Source: Planctomycetaceae bacterium
GTDB taxonomy: Bacteria > Planctomycetota > Planctomycetia > Pirellulales > Pirellulaceae
DNA: 64,000 nt
Reading direction: 5' to 3'
Assembly: GCA_027487485.1 (NCBI GenBank)
Contig: JAIYDN010000049.1
Span: 124,001-188,000 of the forward strand
Under the pieces are notes generated by a model. The model ran no database searches and was not told the origin of the DNA. It worked only from the letters and a program-made list of their open reading frames with translations. Shown here one piece after another: positions 59,101-63,431 of this stretch. Position numbers and translations under genes: made by a program. Each line of letters starts with the position of its first letter. The stretch's first letter is position 1.

Positions 59101-60118
59101 TAGGCAAACCGTTCGATCCGTTCTCCACGAGCATTTTATCGTTGTCAAAGTACACAACGATCGTATCGCGCTGTTGCGATAGGGAACTGTTCGCCAAACG
59201 AACGATCGGCTGCGGAACTACCGAAGTAACCTGTGGACCAAGATCCAAACGGAAGTCAATGGTCTCCTGGCGAGTGTTTGGATTGGATGGAACAAAGAAC
59301 TCACCTCTTGTGTTTCTCAGTCCGCGAATGCCTCTGCCCGCATCATCAAAACCAAAGACCTCGAGACGGTACATGTCATCCGGAAGATTCTCCGCAAAAC
59401 GCAAAGTCACTTCGTTCTCATTGGGACGATCGCCAATCACAACCGCACCCGGAATGACCATCACGTCATTGCTGGCCGACAGACGCAATGTCCCTATGTT
59501 GGCTGGGTCTACAGCGTTCAAAGGTGTCGTTCCCAAACCACCATTGAGCTTGGCAGTTAATCGGTTTGTCGTCGCATTGGCGGTATTGATCAAATTGACC
59601 AAGCCTTGGGCCGTGACCTGTGCCGTCGGGTTGGAATTCAACGTGATCAAAAGATTATTGTTCGTCATGGCGAGCTGAGCCACGGAGAACGTTCCAAGGT
59701 CGGCTTTGACTACGTTGACCGTGATCGAATCGGCTGCATTCCGAGAGGTCAACTGGATGTCCGCACGACCCGACGTACCGAAGTCGCTAGACACGCTCGG
59801 CAAGGTGAATGTGCCGTCACCCCCAGCTCGTGTTACGCGAATGCCACCCACCGTGGCCTGATCAATGATTTGAGAATCATCAAACCGGAACGTCAGCTCC
59901 CGCGGGGCTATATTGCGAATCACCCCGTTCTCGATCAAATCACTGTTGTTCGGCTGTACACCGATCAACTGAGGACCGACCGCCATCAACTGGCGCGATT
60001 CTAGTGTTTCGAGTAAATGCTGGCGCAGTTGGCTACGTTTAGCCTTGCTGCCCTTTGCATTCTCTGGAGTGTTCGATTTGGTGTTGGAATTCGTGTTGCG
60101 AAGCCGGCGGATGGTCAT
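44108..60118 (-). CDS. Giant exported multidomain protein with a degenerate metzincin region (about 5336 residues)
   Basis: A paralogue of the downstream giant. I chose the ATG at 60118 with GAGGG six bases upstream; TTG 60124 and GTG 60121 are alternatives. A basic leader and ETLESRQLMA are followed by the same architecture. At 712-722 the metzincin site reads ASIGFMLGLSR, so all zinc ligands and the catalytic Glu are gone. It has features the other lacks: three copies of a module ending NRxIxYSP or a related form (about 110-210, 435-530, 825-930), two YVDxxG modules (1495-1590, 1605-1700) and about ten 'FEF' modules, six of them in tandem at 3650-4295. GEVED (4310-4480), about six Ig-like repeats (4490-5140), a dockerin-like segment (NADTFVSPIDVL, NGDNSINALDVL) and a Gly-Glu run follow. 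I noticed no cysteine. Likely a structural or adhesive partner. Confidence 0.9.
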   Translation of the reverse strand: MTIRRLRNTNSNTKSNTPENAKGSKAKRSQLRQHLLETLESRQLMAVGPQLIGVQPNNSDLIENGVIRNIAPRELTFRFDDSQIIDQATVGGIRVTRAGGDGTFTLPSVSSDFGTSGRADIQLTSRNAADSITVNVVKADLGTFSVAQLAMTNNNLLITLNSNPTAQVTAQGLVNLINTANATTNRLTAKLNGGLGTTPLNAVDPANIGTLRLSASNDVMVIPGAVVIGDRPNENEVTLRFAENLPDDMYRLEVFGFDDAGRGIRGLRNTRGEFFVPSNPNTRQETIDFRLDLGPQVTSVVPQPIVRLANSSLSQQRDTIVVYFDNDKMLVENGSNGLPTARSVENPAFYQLIYTSDTVRNTDDLPAFLPVSVRYNASANTATLVFANDLDLLPGPTVPSSTFRLRIGTRETTPMAPVRSEATATAISDLNTNGVAKVRFTSKAIGEAGSGISVSFVNTGVLATPSVTVTGQAIRVNYGGSTVTVNDLILALESNPASSALIKTTLEPGSDGSRLVSNRPINYSPVTLFGMGSSFDTATNLGTIGSANVPLTSLLLSSTIDPEVHDLDLAGASNDPAQRIVPEQMENHINPDFGGDDFPGIRTVYYNFRANYGFDGVTPVFNAITEKQKDRIREAFTLWSNQLGVQFVETANSGLTVALGTVNALGTGPNVEIHGQWGVRIDPTYQNSLAVFSANNIWNDNYGENLTRAAAASIGFMLGLSRAGNLDPSQLLRLDNGFINFPTSADRNFEPVFPGNQDIIHGQYLHRPEGSDIDLYRFDIDFGATGASRTGVFVAETIAERLADSSTLDSRLALYKQVQASALSNLGVGQGVQVKFEAVRPGKLGNNLQVFVTRSNRGIGALPIVNAFPNAITIDLNSTVGSETTLVQMLTAIDNNAAARSLVKVTRISGSETTILGNRDITYSPITLNGGELELISQNDNYFSDDSLIRTTLSSGVYYLGVTSTGNDDYDATIQGTGTGGRTEGKYDLRLTFRAQTDSSDSLQDVSGPGGDVSLALDGDSDGVVGGVYNFWFQTRPLDRALNFNAGGSADLEQRLITIRGANGAEVRFEFSVDSTVGIGNTRIPYTLTSTASELATNLAAAIASRTELGVTATVNGARIVLQGERLIQLSSGLTIVDLSGKTIFVDKSAGPNADGSLARPFNNIAGSGVANAFAAAVPGDIVRIVGNSGSDNRLETVADNLAYEIGFGLLNGEVLSDGATMDVPKGVTVMIDAGAIFKMNRSRIGVGSSSLSVDRSGGALQVLGAPILLDRAGNAIKMNDGTMASGSVFFTSWLDETIGFDNYSPRTTPAAGNWGGLLFKRDLDAAAGRFDLEDEGIFRQYVNHADIRYGGSSAVVVDAVQQTVNSIQIADMRPTISYNKISLGADAAMSATPDSFRETLFSEPAYQRKGSFTPDYDRVGPRIHDNILTRNSINGLFVRVSTVAGGELRELTVPGRFDDVDIVHVVSENIVIQGVPGASLLDETTLPSNLISMRGRTGGILAVGTYNYKLTYVDSNGYETPPSEPTQNVVLTGTQTAISITGLPGVTGEFVSRRLYRSNASGSGPYVLAAELDGNSFSYEDLGVTLSSTSDSKAGLFRDRPDVRGVTTSLVAGNVLPSGSYTYRIVMVDEAGRESLASSPTSVITNASGNRSINLNNLPALQPGYASRRIYRSASNGSGPFRLIADIQDASATSYIDNGTNLTGTLQLASLGTTRARLDASLAIDPGTIIKLEGARIEIGHSAQLLAEGVDGGRVVFTSKQDDRFGIGGTFDTNNNGLNEDRDANPGDWSGIYASPGSSLQLDHGVVAYAGGSSRIEGTFKAFSTIELQQATSRLAHTTFENNANGMGGQGPIDRLGRPANENYPLGNNASRGSTVFIRGAQPIVIGNVFQNNAGSALTIDANSMDAKLRGDSGRQSGDVDQNLTLESNRGPLFRENRLFNNSINGLEVRGDASTNNRDETVLAVRDLQRNVLTTESVWDDTDIVHVLFDSITVSNLEHSGGLRLQSAINESLVIKMEGQGSNFDKERGTGFTATGRLSSVSDRVGGTVQVIGQPGFPVVLTSLRDDAVGSGTQPDGRPQTDTNNDGIASIPRPGDWRSMLFDSFSNDRHVVVAMEIEPPDTVAPGSNDSAVTAQYLGALAPNESTTDENLPLGYVVNGVLSEPNDQDVYSFVATAGTEVWFDIDSTRYSLDTVIEILNANGDLLARSDDSTDEQAGTDTIFTTPLIDSRNANPIVRRVNAASRRNESGLLKDDNTTNPKDAAVRILLPGVAGSTSSYFFRVRSKSLNVENSSAGLTSGSYTVQVRLRDQQEYPGSTVQFADIRYATNGVYTSGLPFHSPLTGEANASMFDGTDDNITHVGNVHMSDRGAISVAGAISGGRPNVMTFDIGDIDLIRASGTSRYPISIDVDYADGLNRPDLTATLFGPGGNIIATSLDSNIIDDRPGPMKGSDLSDLSRGSVGARDPFIGPVSLARGRYRLVISGGNGDYQVEIRKSDNATRSTSSVYRGSNSTSVQISDGLVIPDKSVVELSDGSNRVRFQFTYDGTFDFGNTPVPISATSTRVQIADAFRDAVNTMFTQNRFRVTVANTDGPIVFPAVAATSTIVNFVGDVEFVSGADLFGVGSVLVFTGIGDVNIHRDQGQFIVNASTVSDARDYGIFSGPADLYYADGRAAQPLYLVGGPTFLSNQAGAPSLGGQYARKLPVLNTVPFGVGSGSVAERAGVAPGLVVVNNILDSSGLGGIHVSGQTPIWRITAFPGKNDDIAKNENFPAFPDHSGSFHADGDLLVLDYGRQRVTFEFEDLSGADPGGGILGSGVVGGNGWGANNVPIHYREDAGQLYLRTPDTPSGYSTDEVVKSIRDAIHASTLVTNGTTQVIRSWVEPEGGFVLPTDPANFGGSENSIIIEGPQFIEYRGRAGNPLQIVRLGEYQAAPFMRAVNNTIIGNDGRASFNAERIDSDSNDTIAGAAETWQGTGTNTATYTVDGELRADPLSTGSSDVDLYKFYLNVGDRVLIDVDTTATSTLDSALKVFDASGRAQIVSTGADTTTSDDRNAPGENQARDAYADFTASVAGVYYAAISASGNTNYDPLSLADRRRGATSGAYTLNLKVLKPESFVITAQDPAAYQDGETFTIDQVADFANSTSRSRTFEFTRSGVVQAGNVPVYIGPNYNYTDMARAIAGAINAAGMLNVQNLDNGDFGLANPLAPVSAIALGGINGHDPTMDVGGGSHGDLGINSGNIRGAQVQAGLGRYRGFADAGQNNDQSPFDVIAFIGSSTFRGHFQRNMGHDRTMSLTFDGTNGGPVTSRGNGTTEKYIVVRNATSITSNGSIQVDKDTGANNNLNQILPESGILVLGGATPTVMNNVFLNVQTPIVQEATAGGDAVRPSAVVVGGNTYQYFETRAAFAYLGRGVEGSPTNVPNTGLDFNFTAGNTEKLFVDAPGGQFLPGSSSQVIDSSIDSLPERAGFRAVKQAIGIAPSPVLAPDRDHSGQLRSDDPNIAPPSGLGGNVFKDRGATDRSDFVGPTAVTINPIDNDAERVDIDATASVLRLSSGVYPEFRIQLKDGFESSNLQAGTGIDDDSIVGRDGGNRLPGSVLTITENGRLLTEGIDYVFSYNRTTNEIILKPLAGIWKNERVYDITLNNKDRFVIDAAAGDDVRDGDTFTVRDSGGGNVTFEYESGYRLQIPKSLELNVPLAGGGAGGIADGDRFVLNNGTTSFTFEFDSNSNTISGTTRIPFTTLSSRTEIATAILNAVSVVPNVQAKIDAPSGRLLINARAGAWLDTSNSGTLTQPLANTGLLVPAPSSIIDGRTFQVSDGNLSVVFEFHRNATAPNPNGNVRINVAQLTTAAQVALLIKAALDGTALRLTSQVVDSNKVYLGLPKTGSVAVGNSGLLAIGVSRMLSDGQSFVITRTVGSVVTSRTFELDFNGVSSVQNSTLVSLLPTDSQMEVGQKVADAIRNAGLNLNPVHVGDGNISIGGTTEHTISVANAPTMGLFGAPGVQGNTTLDILDTLLLQLPILGGSVMVEDSTFSITNNGRTVVFEFDGDLSGSTVPNSRVIPFTAAQSADQLATVMLPIIQNAGLGIVPRNIGNGRIDLGLLPSSSVAVLNSRLTTGRSNVNDGEFFIISNGLVTVTFEFENLSLGNGRDPSRVPVRYNDQSSKNDVFLAMKAAIESSTLGLQTEVSATGIRLLDTPMFTTTIANAPSLSLTGVAGGSVPIRFVQDASFTPEQMRKAIIDAINQAQRDGRTTLQSKLRGGSTLFVENATTISAGVSSFFLRGIQDNADNFLKSNRINNETQFTILMPGVLLDFGDTPDPVTTTPGRYPTSLAFDGARHVSNATALRLGPTISSELDGSPTPKADADVGDDGVTFQFQGSSKPLFNRNVDTTVTVTLTQPGIVDGWIDFNADGDWTDAGENVLSGIVFTESTLSQTFQIRVPANAPVPTVSTNSFARFRASTAGNTLPTGLALDGEVEDYLVRIVPGIPPVGTSDSYSMNEDQAGGYVTTDAFGTVTPLNSVDNGVLANDLSRDGRPLLARVLTPPQNVVANSFVFNPDGTFTYVPTPHYFGQDTFVYLSYVNIDLAENEIIESLVPTTVTFTIRPVNDVPTASNFSQIIDEDVPLTLTTQQVIALSTALPGPANESNQLLSLSLPSGASTQGGTVSIVNGAILYTPQQDFSGEDTFTFTLTDNGLTGTNFDPLSITRTVTITVRDKNDAPIVTPKSFAIDEDESDVRSTNFYINNDTAGPTPELLPPNAQTITFTSVEPRSEFGGTVSLANGQITYRPAPDFNGTDRIYYTITDNGTSQGLADPQSSRGTVTVTVRAVEDNPRVSAQFGTLNMVEDAPARVLSFANFFFDPDVIPNGEVLTYSILSNNNPGLVEPTLAGGNVTIQPKPDQNGTAVIVFEARDNTGRFITNTLTVIVSEADDNPRLVSPLPNLNVNEDATIPPITLSPQYFFDPDILNGDALTFSVTTSNEGLVSAAIANGQLRLTLVPNASGIATITVRAVDADGNAVEDSFDVNIEAVNDAPRVVNDLFYQTRQTVDLRTTDARGTLTTTVQNDNGVLANDSDIEGNTFTARLKTAPAFGTVTINPDGTFIYSPRNAVQGAIDSFEYEAVDSLGAVSLPGRVNITITAPPPARHQNQQLNQDVNADTFVSPIDVLLVVNFINFSGQSSISVIGLPDPPPYRDVNGDNSINALDVLDLINYINTRGNGEGEGEGSSYVGLTVDSTSVAAPLVNSGSLGWSADVMRSGPVLGTTMQVVAEGGRLANAAMPWTGKPEIAATPSLAEYLASFGNESEEEAERIAKLVGTGSPKEDYESLDSFFAEAFGQ
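47240..49170 (-). repeat. Tandem block of about six 'FEF' modules in the second giant
   Basis: Each unit of roughly 100-130 residues follows the pattern DG-x2-F-x-[IV]-x-[ND]-G-x3-V-x-FEF[DE], then a Gly/Asn turn, a short strand such as IPF, and an A-x2-I-x2-A-[IA] helix. Clear starts encode DGDRFVLNNG, DGRTFQVSDG, DGQSFVI, EDSTFSITNNG and DGEFFIISNG. Further single copies occur elsewhere in both giants. Confidence 0.75.
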
Positions 60119-60207
60119 CACCAACCCTCAGTGCAAAGGTAGCCAGGAACCCCTCGCAGCAAACAATCGCTGCAAGGCTGTAAAAAAGGGCCTAGTCTCC
60201 AGGCATC

Positions 60208-60234
60208 TTTAATGGCGAAAAAACCGTCATTAAA
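60208..60234 (-). promoter_or_regulatory. Hairpin in the 5' leader of the giant gene
   Basis: TTTAATGGCG (60208-60217) and CGTCATTAAA (60225-60234) form a 10-bp stem with one wobble around an A-rich loop. It lies between the candidate start of transcription (about 60259) and the ATG at 60118. Confidence 0.5.
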
Positions 60235-60254
60235 TTCTGCGAACAGATCTAGAC

Positions 60255-60293
60255 ACTCGAAATCGAGTATAGTTGGGCAGGATTCGGATGCAA
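60255..60293 (-). promoter_or_regulatory. Candidate promoter of the giant-gene pair with an overlapping palindrome
   Basis: On the minus strand TTGCAT (60293-60288) and TATACT (60271-60266) are 16 bp apart, a reasonable sigma-70 pair. The perfect palindrome ACTCGAAATCGAGT (60255-60268) overlaps the -10 box and the expected start point, so a bound regulator would block transcription. The leader to the ATG would be about 140 nt. Confidence 0.45.
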
Positions 60294-60338
60294 ATTTACC
60301 TGTGCTCAGACGCCACTCTAAGCACTCAATCCGTCGTC

Positions 60339-60364
60339 GGGCGACCCACTAAGATGGGTTGCCC
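60339..60364. repeat. 10-bp stem palindrome
   Basis: GGGCGACCCA-CTAAGA-TGGGTTGCCC forms a 10-bp stem with one G-U pair and a six-base loop. No T-run follows. It may be a dispersed planctomycete intergenic palindrome. Confidence 0.6.
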
Positions 60365-60497
60365 AGGCTCTAAAGGCATCAAAATTGAAGGTCTATTTTT
60401 CCAAAACTACCCAAATACACACGTCGCAAACCACAGAACACGACGGTTCTACGGACTTTGACGCCGGTTTTGATGCTTCTTGGGTCGAAAGGTTCCG

Positions 60498-61034
60498 ATG
60501 ACCGCACTCGGAAATAGCCGTCTTGAAGATTTAAGAAAATTTTTAGATGGTTTTTGCTTTACCGTCCTCCACCACGCTCTTCCAGCCTCCTCCCAGCGAT
60601 CTTCACACTGGGACCTGCTGATGGAACACCCAAGTTTGGAGGCCGAAAAAATCCTCTGTTTCGAGGCCCTTAGCCCGGTTTCCTGCTGGGCTGCTCCCAC
60701 CAAACTCACCCGGCTACCCAACCACCGCAAAATGTATCTAACCTACGAAGGTCCCATCTCCGACGACCGCGGTCAGGTTACTCAAGTTGCGACCGGTGCC
60801 CTTACCTGGCTTCCAAGCCCTAATGGCTCCTTGTATGCACAATTATTGAGTATTGAAATAAAGAGTGGCTCATTCAACATAACCCCTAGCTGGGAAGAGT
60901 CACAACCTTTGCTGATTTTTCAACAAAATAGTGCTAATCCTGATCCATCTTTCAATCTCAACCACCCTTATCCGTGGAATGAGTCTTGGACCCTAGATAC
61001 CAAGGGTTGGCCCGTTCATAATCGGGGGACGTAA
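60498..61034 (+). CDS. Small protein resembling the LigD N-terminal (3'-phosphoesterase) domain
   Basis: A 178-residue protein. The sequence VLHHALPASSQRSSHWDLLM resembles the HWDLRLE region of the DNA ligase D N-terminal phosphoesterase domain. CWAAPTKLTRLPNHRKMYLT and YEGPISDDRGQVTQVATG match its later SWAVPKG and FEGxIPxGxYGxGxV segments. The catalytic histidine and Asp of HWD are present. Stand-alone LigD_N-like proteins occur in planctomycetes, but whether this one processes DNA 3' ends is not shown. I chose the ATG at 60498 with GAAAGG upstream; a TTG 18 bp earlier is the alternative. No ligase or polymerase domain is attached or adjacent. Confidence 0.65.
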   Translation: MTALGNSRLEDLRKFLDGFCFTVLHHALPASSQRSSHWDLLMEHPSLEAEKILCFEALSPVSCWAAPTKLTRLPNHRKMYLTYEGPISDDRGQVTQVATGALTWLPSPNGSLYAQLLSIEIKSGSFNITPSWEESQPLLIFQQNSANPDPSFNLNHPYPWNESWTLDTKGWPVHNRGT

Positions 61035-61095
61035 ACACGCCTCCGCATTTTTTGGTTCCCCCTTCCTCTTCCTCTACCCTGACTGAACATTTTTT

Positions 61096-61890
61096 ATGAA
61101 AAAACCATGCTTTTTGCAAGCGGCGCTCATGTCGGCAGCACTTTTTTTCGTCCCTTCCTTGAATGCCCAAGAGATTGTTTGGCAAGACGAATTCGACGGG
61201 AAAAGCTTGGATTATTCGAAATGGGAATGCGAACAAAATGCTTTCGGTGGCGGAAACAACGAGCTCCAGATGTACACCGATCGCCAACGCAACGTTCGCG
61301 TTGAGAATGGATTTTTGATCCTCGAAGCGCGAAAAGAAAAGACCGACATTGCTGGTACCGTTCGCGATTTTTCGTCCGCTCGAATCCGCTCCAAGAATCG
61401 CGGCGACTGGATGTACGGCAGGTTCGATATTCGTGCCAAGCTACCTGCGGGACAAGGGATTTGGCCAGCGATTTGGATGCTTCCTACCGACGAAAAGTAT
61501 GGCGATTGGGCTTCTTGCGGTGAAATCGACATCATGGAATTCAAAGGGCATGAACCTCGCAAGCTTCACACAACTTTGCATTTCGGCAGTCGGTGGCCCA
61601 ATAATCGTTTCAACACCAACGTTTTTGAAACCAAGAAAGACCTTACGCTTGATTTTCACACGTACAGTCTCGATTGGCGCAAGGAAAAGATAACTTGGTT
61701 TTTGGATGACCAAGAAGTCTATTCCACTTCCCGCTGGGAATCGGACAAAGGGCCCTATCCCGCACCGTTCGACCAACGATTTCATTTGCTGTTGAATGTT
61801 GCCGTGGGGGGTGGCTTTGGGGGTCCAGTTTCGGAATCTACCCCTTTTCCTGCTCAAATGCTGATCGACTTCATTCGCGTTTACAAATAG
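61096..61890 (+). CDS. Secreted glycoside hydrolase family 16 beta-glucanase
   Basis: A 264-residue enzyme with a signal peptide (LQAALMSAALFFVPSLNAQ) and a single GH16 domain. The catalytic motif GEIDIMEFKG supplies nucleophile E143, D145 and acid/base E148. Other marks are WQDEFDGKSLDYSKWE, NNELQMYT, WMYGRFDIRAKLPAGQGIWP, AIWMLP, HTYSLDW and the closing MLIDFIRVYK. This pattern fits laminarinase-like endo-beta-1,3-glucanases rather than agarases or carrageenases. Such an enzyme would degrade algal or microbial glucans outside the cell, in keeping with a polysaccharide-feeding planctomycete. It is monocistronic as far as can be seen and converges on the HAD gene, with a 10-bp overlap of 3' ends. 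Confidence 0.93.
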   Translation: MKKPCFLQAALMSAALFFVPSLNAQEIVWQDEFDGKSLDYSKWECEQNAFGGGNNELQMYTDRQRNVRVENGFLILEARKEKTDIAGTVRDFSSARIRSKNRGDWMYGRFDIRAKLPAGQGIWPAIWMLPTDEKYGDWASCGEIDIMEFKGHEPRKLHTTLHFGSRWPNNRFNTNVFETKKDLTLDFHTYSLDWRKEKITWFLDDQEVYSTSRWESDKGPYPAPFDQRFHLLLNVAVGGGFGGPVSESTPFPAQMLIDFIRVYK

Positions 61891-62651
61891 TGGGAAGATC
61901 TTGGTGAACCGTTGGTTCCCCTTTCACCTATTGACTCGGCTGCCCGTAAAAGTTCGTACAGTCGATTATCTCGCAAGGTGTCAGCTATCCATTGGCATCC
62001 ATGGAAGGACCCTTTTTTGGTGTGTTCGTTGGGTACCGAGACTACATAAGCCCCGGCGGACACGCCCGCTGCCGTCCCTTTCGGGCTATCCTCAAGAACC
62101 AGCATTTCTTCGACCGCGATGTTCATCCTAGAGGCAGCTTTCAAATAAATGTCCGGTTTAGGCTTTCCTTGTTCCACGTCCTCTGCGGTTATCACAAAAT
62201 CAAATGCTGACAACAGATTCAATTGCCCTAATGCTTTCCTAGCGAACGCGTGGGTCGAGCTTGTCGCCACGCACTTAGGTAGTTTTAACCGGTCGACTTC
62301 TTGGACGAATTCTTCCAGCCCTGGCATGGCTCGCAACTGACTCGGCAATATTTCTTCGAAGATGCTGTCTGTTTCTTTTTGAAGATCCTGCCAAGTTTCG
62401 ACAAGCATCTCTTCTCGTATCAATATTTCAAATGCGTGTTTCGCTTGCAACCCTATCATCTGTTGCCTTACCTCTTCTCGGTATACTCGCCCCCTTCTCT
62501 CCATCAAGATCGTCCCAACTTGATCGTAGAGATCCTCGGTGTTCAATATCAGCCCATCCATGTCAAACGCGACTGCTCGAATCTTCGTGGCTAGGCTTCG
62601 CTCCAATTTTGGGGATAAACTGTTAGCTTTTGGTTGTGTATCGTTGTTCAT
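61881..62651 (-). CDS. HAD-superfamily phosphatase, beta-phosphoglucomutase-like
   Basis: A 256-residue haloacid-dehalogenase hydrolase. The catalytic DxD is in VAFDMDGLILNTE (D30 and D32 from the chosen start). The cap domain follows, then motif II (CVATSST), the motif III lysine in GKPKPDIYLKAA and motif IV LVLEDSPKGTAAGVSAGA. This pattern is shared by beta-phosphoglucomutases and broad sugar-phosphate phosphatases, and the substrate cannot be assigned. I chose the ATG at 62651, about 25 residues before the DxD. The frame stays open 60 codons further upstream to 62831, but that extension has no conserved-looking sequence. Its 3' end overlaps the convergent GH16 gene slightly. Confidence 0.85.
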   Translation of the reverse strand: MNNDTQPKANSLSPKLERSLATKIRAVAFDMDGLILNTEDLYDQVGTILMERRGRVYREEVRQQMIGLQAKHAFEILIREEMLVETWQDLQKETDSIFEEILPSQLRAMPGLEEFVQEVDRLKLPKCVATSSTHAFARKALGQLNLLSAFDFVITAEDVEQGKPKPDIYLKAASRMNIAVEEMLVLEDSPKGTAAGVSAGAYVVSVPNEHTKKGSFHGCQWIADTLRDNRLYELLRAAESIGERGTNGSPRSSHYL

Positions 62652-63056
62652 TGCTGGCTCTACCAACGCTGCTCTTTGGAGTGTTCGTAACCTTCCTACT
62701 ATCGCACACTTTGGGTGTACCTTTTTCTTCCTTTCATGAACCGCTTTTCCACCGTCGGTAGGTGCTTGGTTCATCAAGGAATTCCTTGTCATTGCCTCGT
62801 ACTTTAACCAGTTATCGACGTTTTGGGCCAACCCTCAACAAATACAACAAAGATAGAATTCTATTAAGCTTAGAGACTTCCGTACGTCCACCGCGAAGAA
62901 TCGAACACCGCGGAGAATCGAATGTTGAATGTCCTCAAACCATGGCGGTAAGCTTGATACAAAAAAGCCAACTGACGTTACAATTCGTTTTCAAAGCGAA
63001 GGGGACCCCCAACCCGACGTGACGCATAACCACTTTGCAGCGGAGAACACGTTACC
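62652..63056. other. Intergenic region upstream of DUF2237 and kbl
   Basis: About 400 bp between divergent genes, partly covered by a doubtful N-terminal extension of the HAD frame. It contains a 17-bp tandem repeat (62889-62922) and a weak promoter candidate for DUF2237 (TTGATA at 62954 and TACAAT at 62979, spacer 19 bp, longer than usual). Confidence 0.4.
62889..62922. repeat. Tandem 17-bp direct repeat
   Basis: CACCGCGAAGAATCGAA is followed at once by CACCGCGGAGAATCGAA, one difference in 17. It lies in the divergent region and could be a tandem regulator site. Confidence 0.65.
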
Positions 63057-63419
63057 GTGTCAGATGCCAAAAACGTTCTAGGATTGCCAATGCAAGTTTG
63101 TTCGAACGATCCACCCACGGGATTCTTTCGAGACGGTTGTTGCCGGTCCGGAGCAGAAGACTATGGTCTGCATTTGGTGTGTGCGGAAATGAATCAAGAG
63201 TTCCTAGAGTTTTCGAAAGAGCGTGGGAACGATTTGATTACGCCAGTACCAGCCTTCCACTTTCCTGGGCTCAAGCCGGGGGACAGATGGTGTCTGTGTG
63301 TCCAACGTTGGAAGGAAGCTTTGATAGCTGGTATTGCACCTAAAGTCGATTTGAACGCAACCCACATCTCTACCCTTGAGTTCGTGGATCTATCCGATTT
63401 AGAACAGCATTCGCTCTAG
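63057..63419 (+). CDS. DUF2237 family protein
   Basis: A 120-residue protein closely matching the DUF2237 (COG3651) family of unknown function. The pattern is KNVLGLPMQVC, DPPTGFFRDGCC, DYGLHLVCAEM, EFLEFSKERGNDLITPVP and FPGLKPGDRWCLCVQRWKEA. Six conserved cysteines (C15, C28, C29, C42, and the two in WCLC) suggest metal binding or redox chemistry, but no function is known. The start is GTG at 63057. It precedes kbl by 12 bp, so the two are probably one operon. Confidence 0.93.
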   Translation: MSDAKNVLGLPMQVCSNDPPTGFFRDGCCRSGAEDYGLHLVCAEMNQEFLEFSKERGNDLITPVPAFHFPGLKPGDRWCLCVQRWKEALIAGIAPKVDLNATHISTLEFVDLSDLEQHSL

Positions 63420-63431
63420 GAATCCAAATCC

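Larger units (their letters stand above)
60125..60497. other. Intergenic region between the giant pair and the LigD_N-like gene
   Basis: 373 bp without a credible gene. It contains the candidate promoter and leader hairpin described separately, a GCAGC/GCTGC hairpin at 60156-60173 and a longer palindrome at 60339-60364. The two flanking genes are divergent. Confidence 0.6.

Noticed and set aside
44172-60004. Plus-strand open frames opposite the second giant gene, such as 318 codons at 50639-51595
   Set aside because: Antisense shadows of a coherent multidomain protein; no motifs and no ribosome-binding sites.
28492-60118. Frameshift or assembly-joined fusion as the cause of the giant frames
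   Set aside because: Each is one uninterrupted frame with ordered domains, a proper N-terminal export motif and a C-terminal dockerin-like segment, and two independent paralogues agree.
28492-60118. Prophage, transposon or integrase-bounded island carrying the giant genes
   Set aside because: No transposase, integrase or phage structural gene and no terminal repeats were found; the only tRNA (3156-3245) is far away with no repeated 3' end noticed.
62652-62831. N-terminal extension of the HAD phosphatase by 60 residues
   Set aside because: The extension is Lys/Arg-rich without family similarity; the Met at 62651 gives a normal-length protein.
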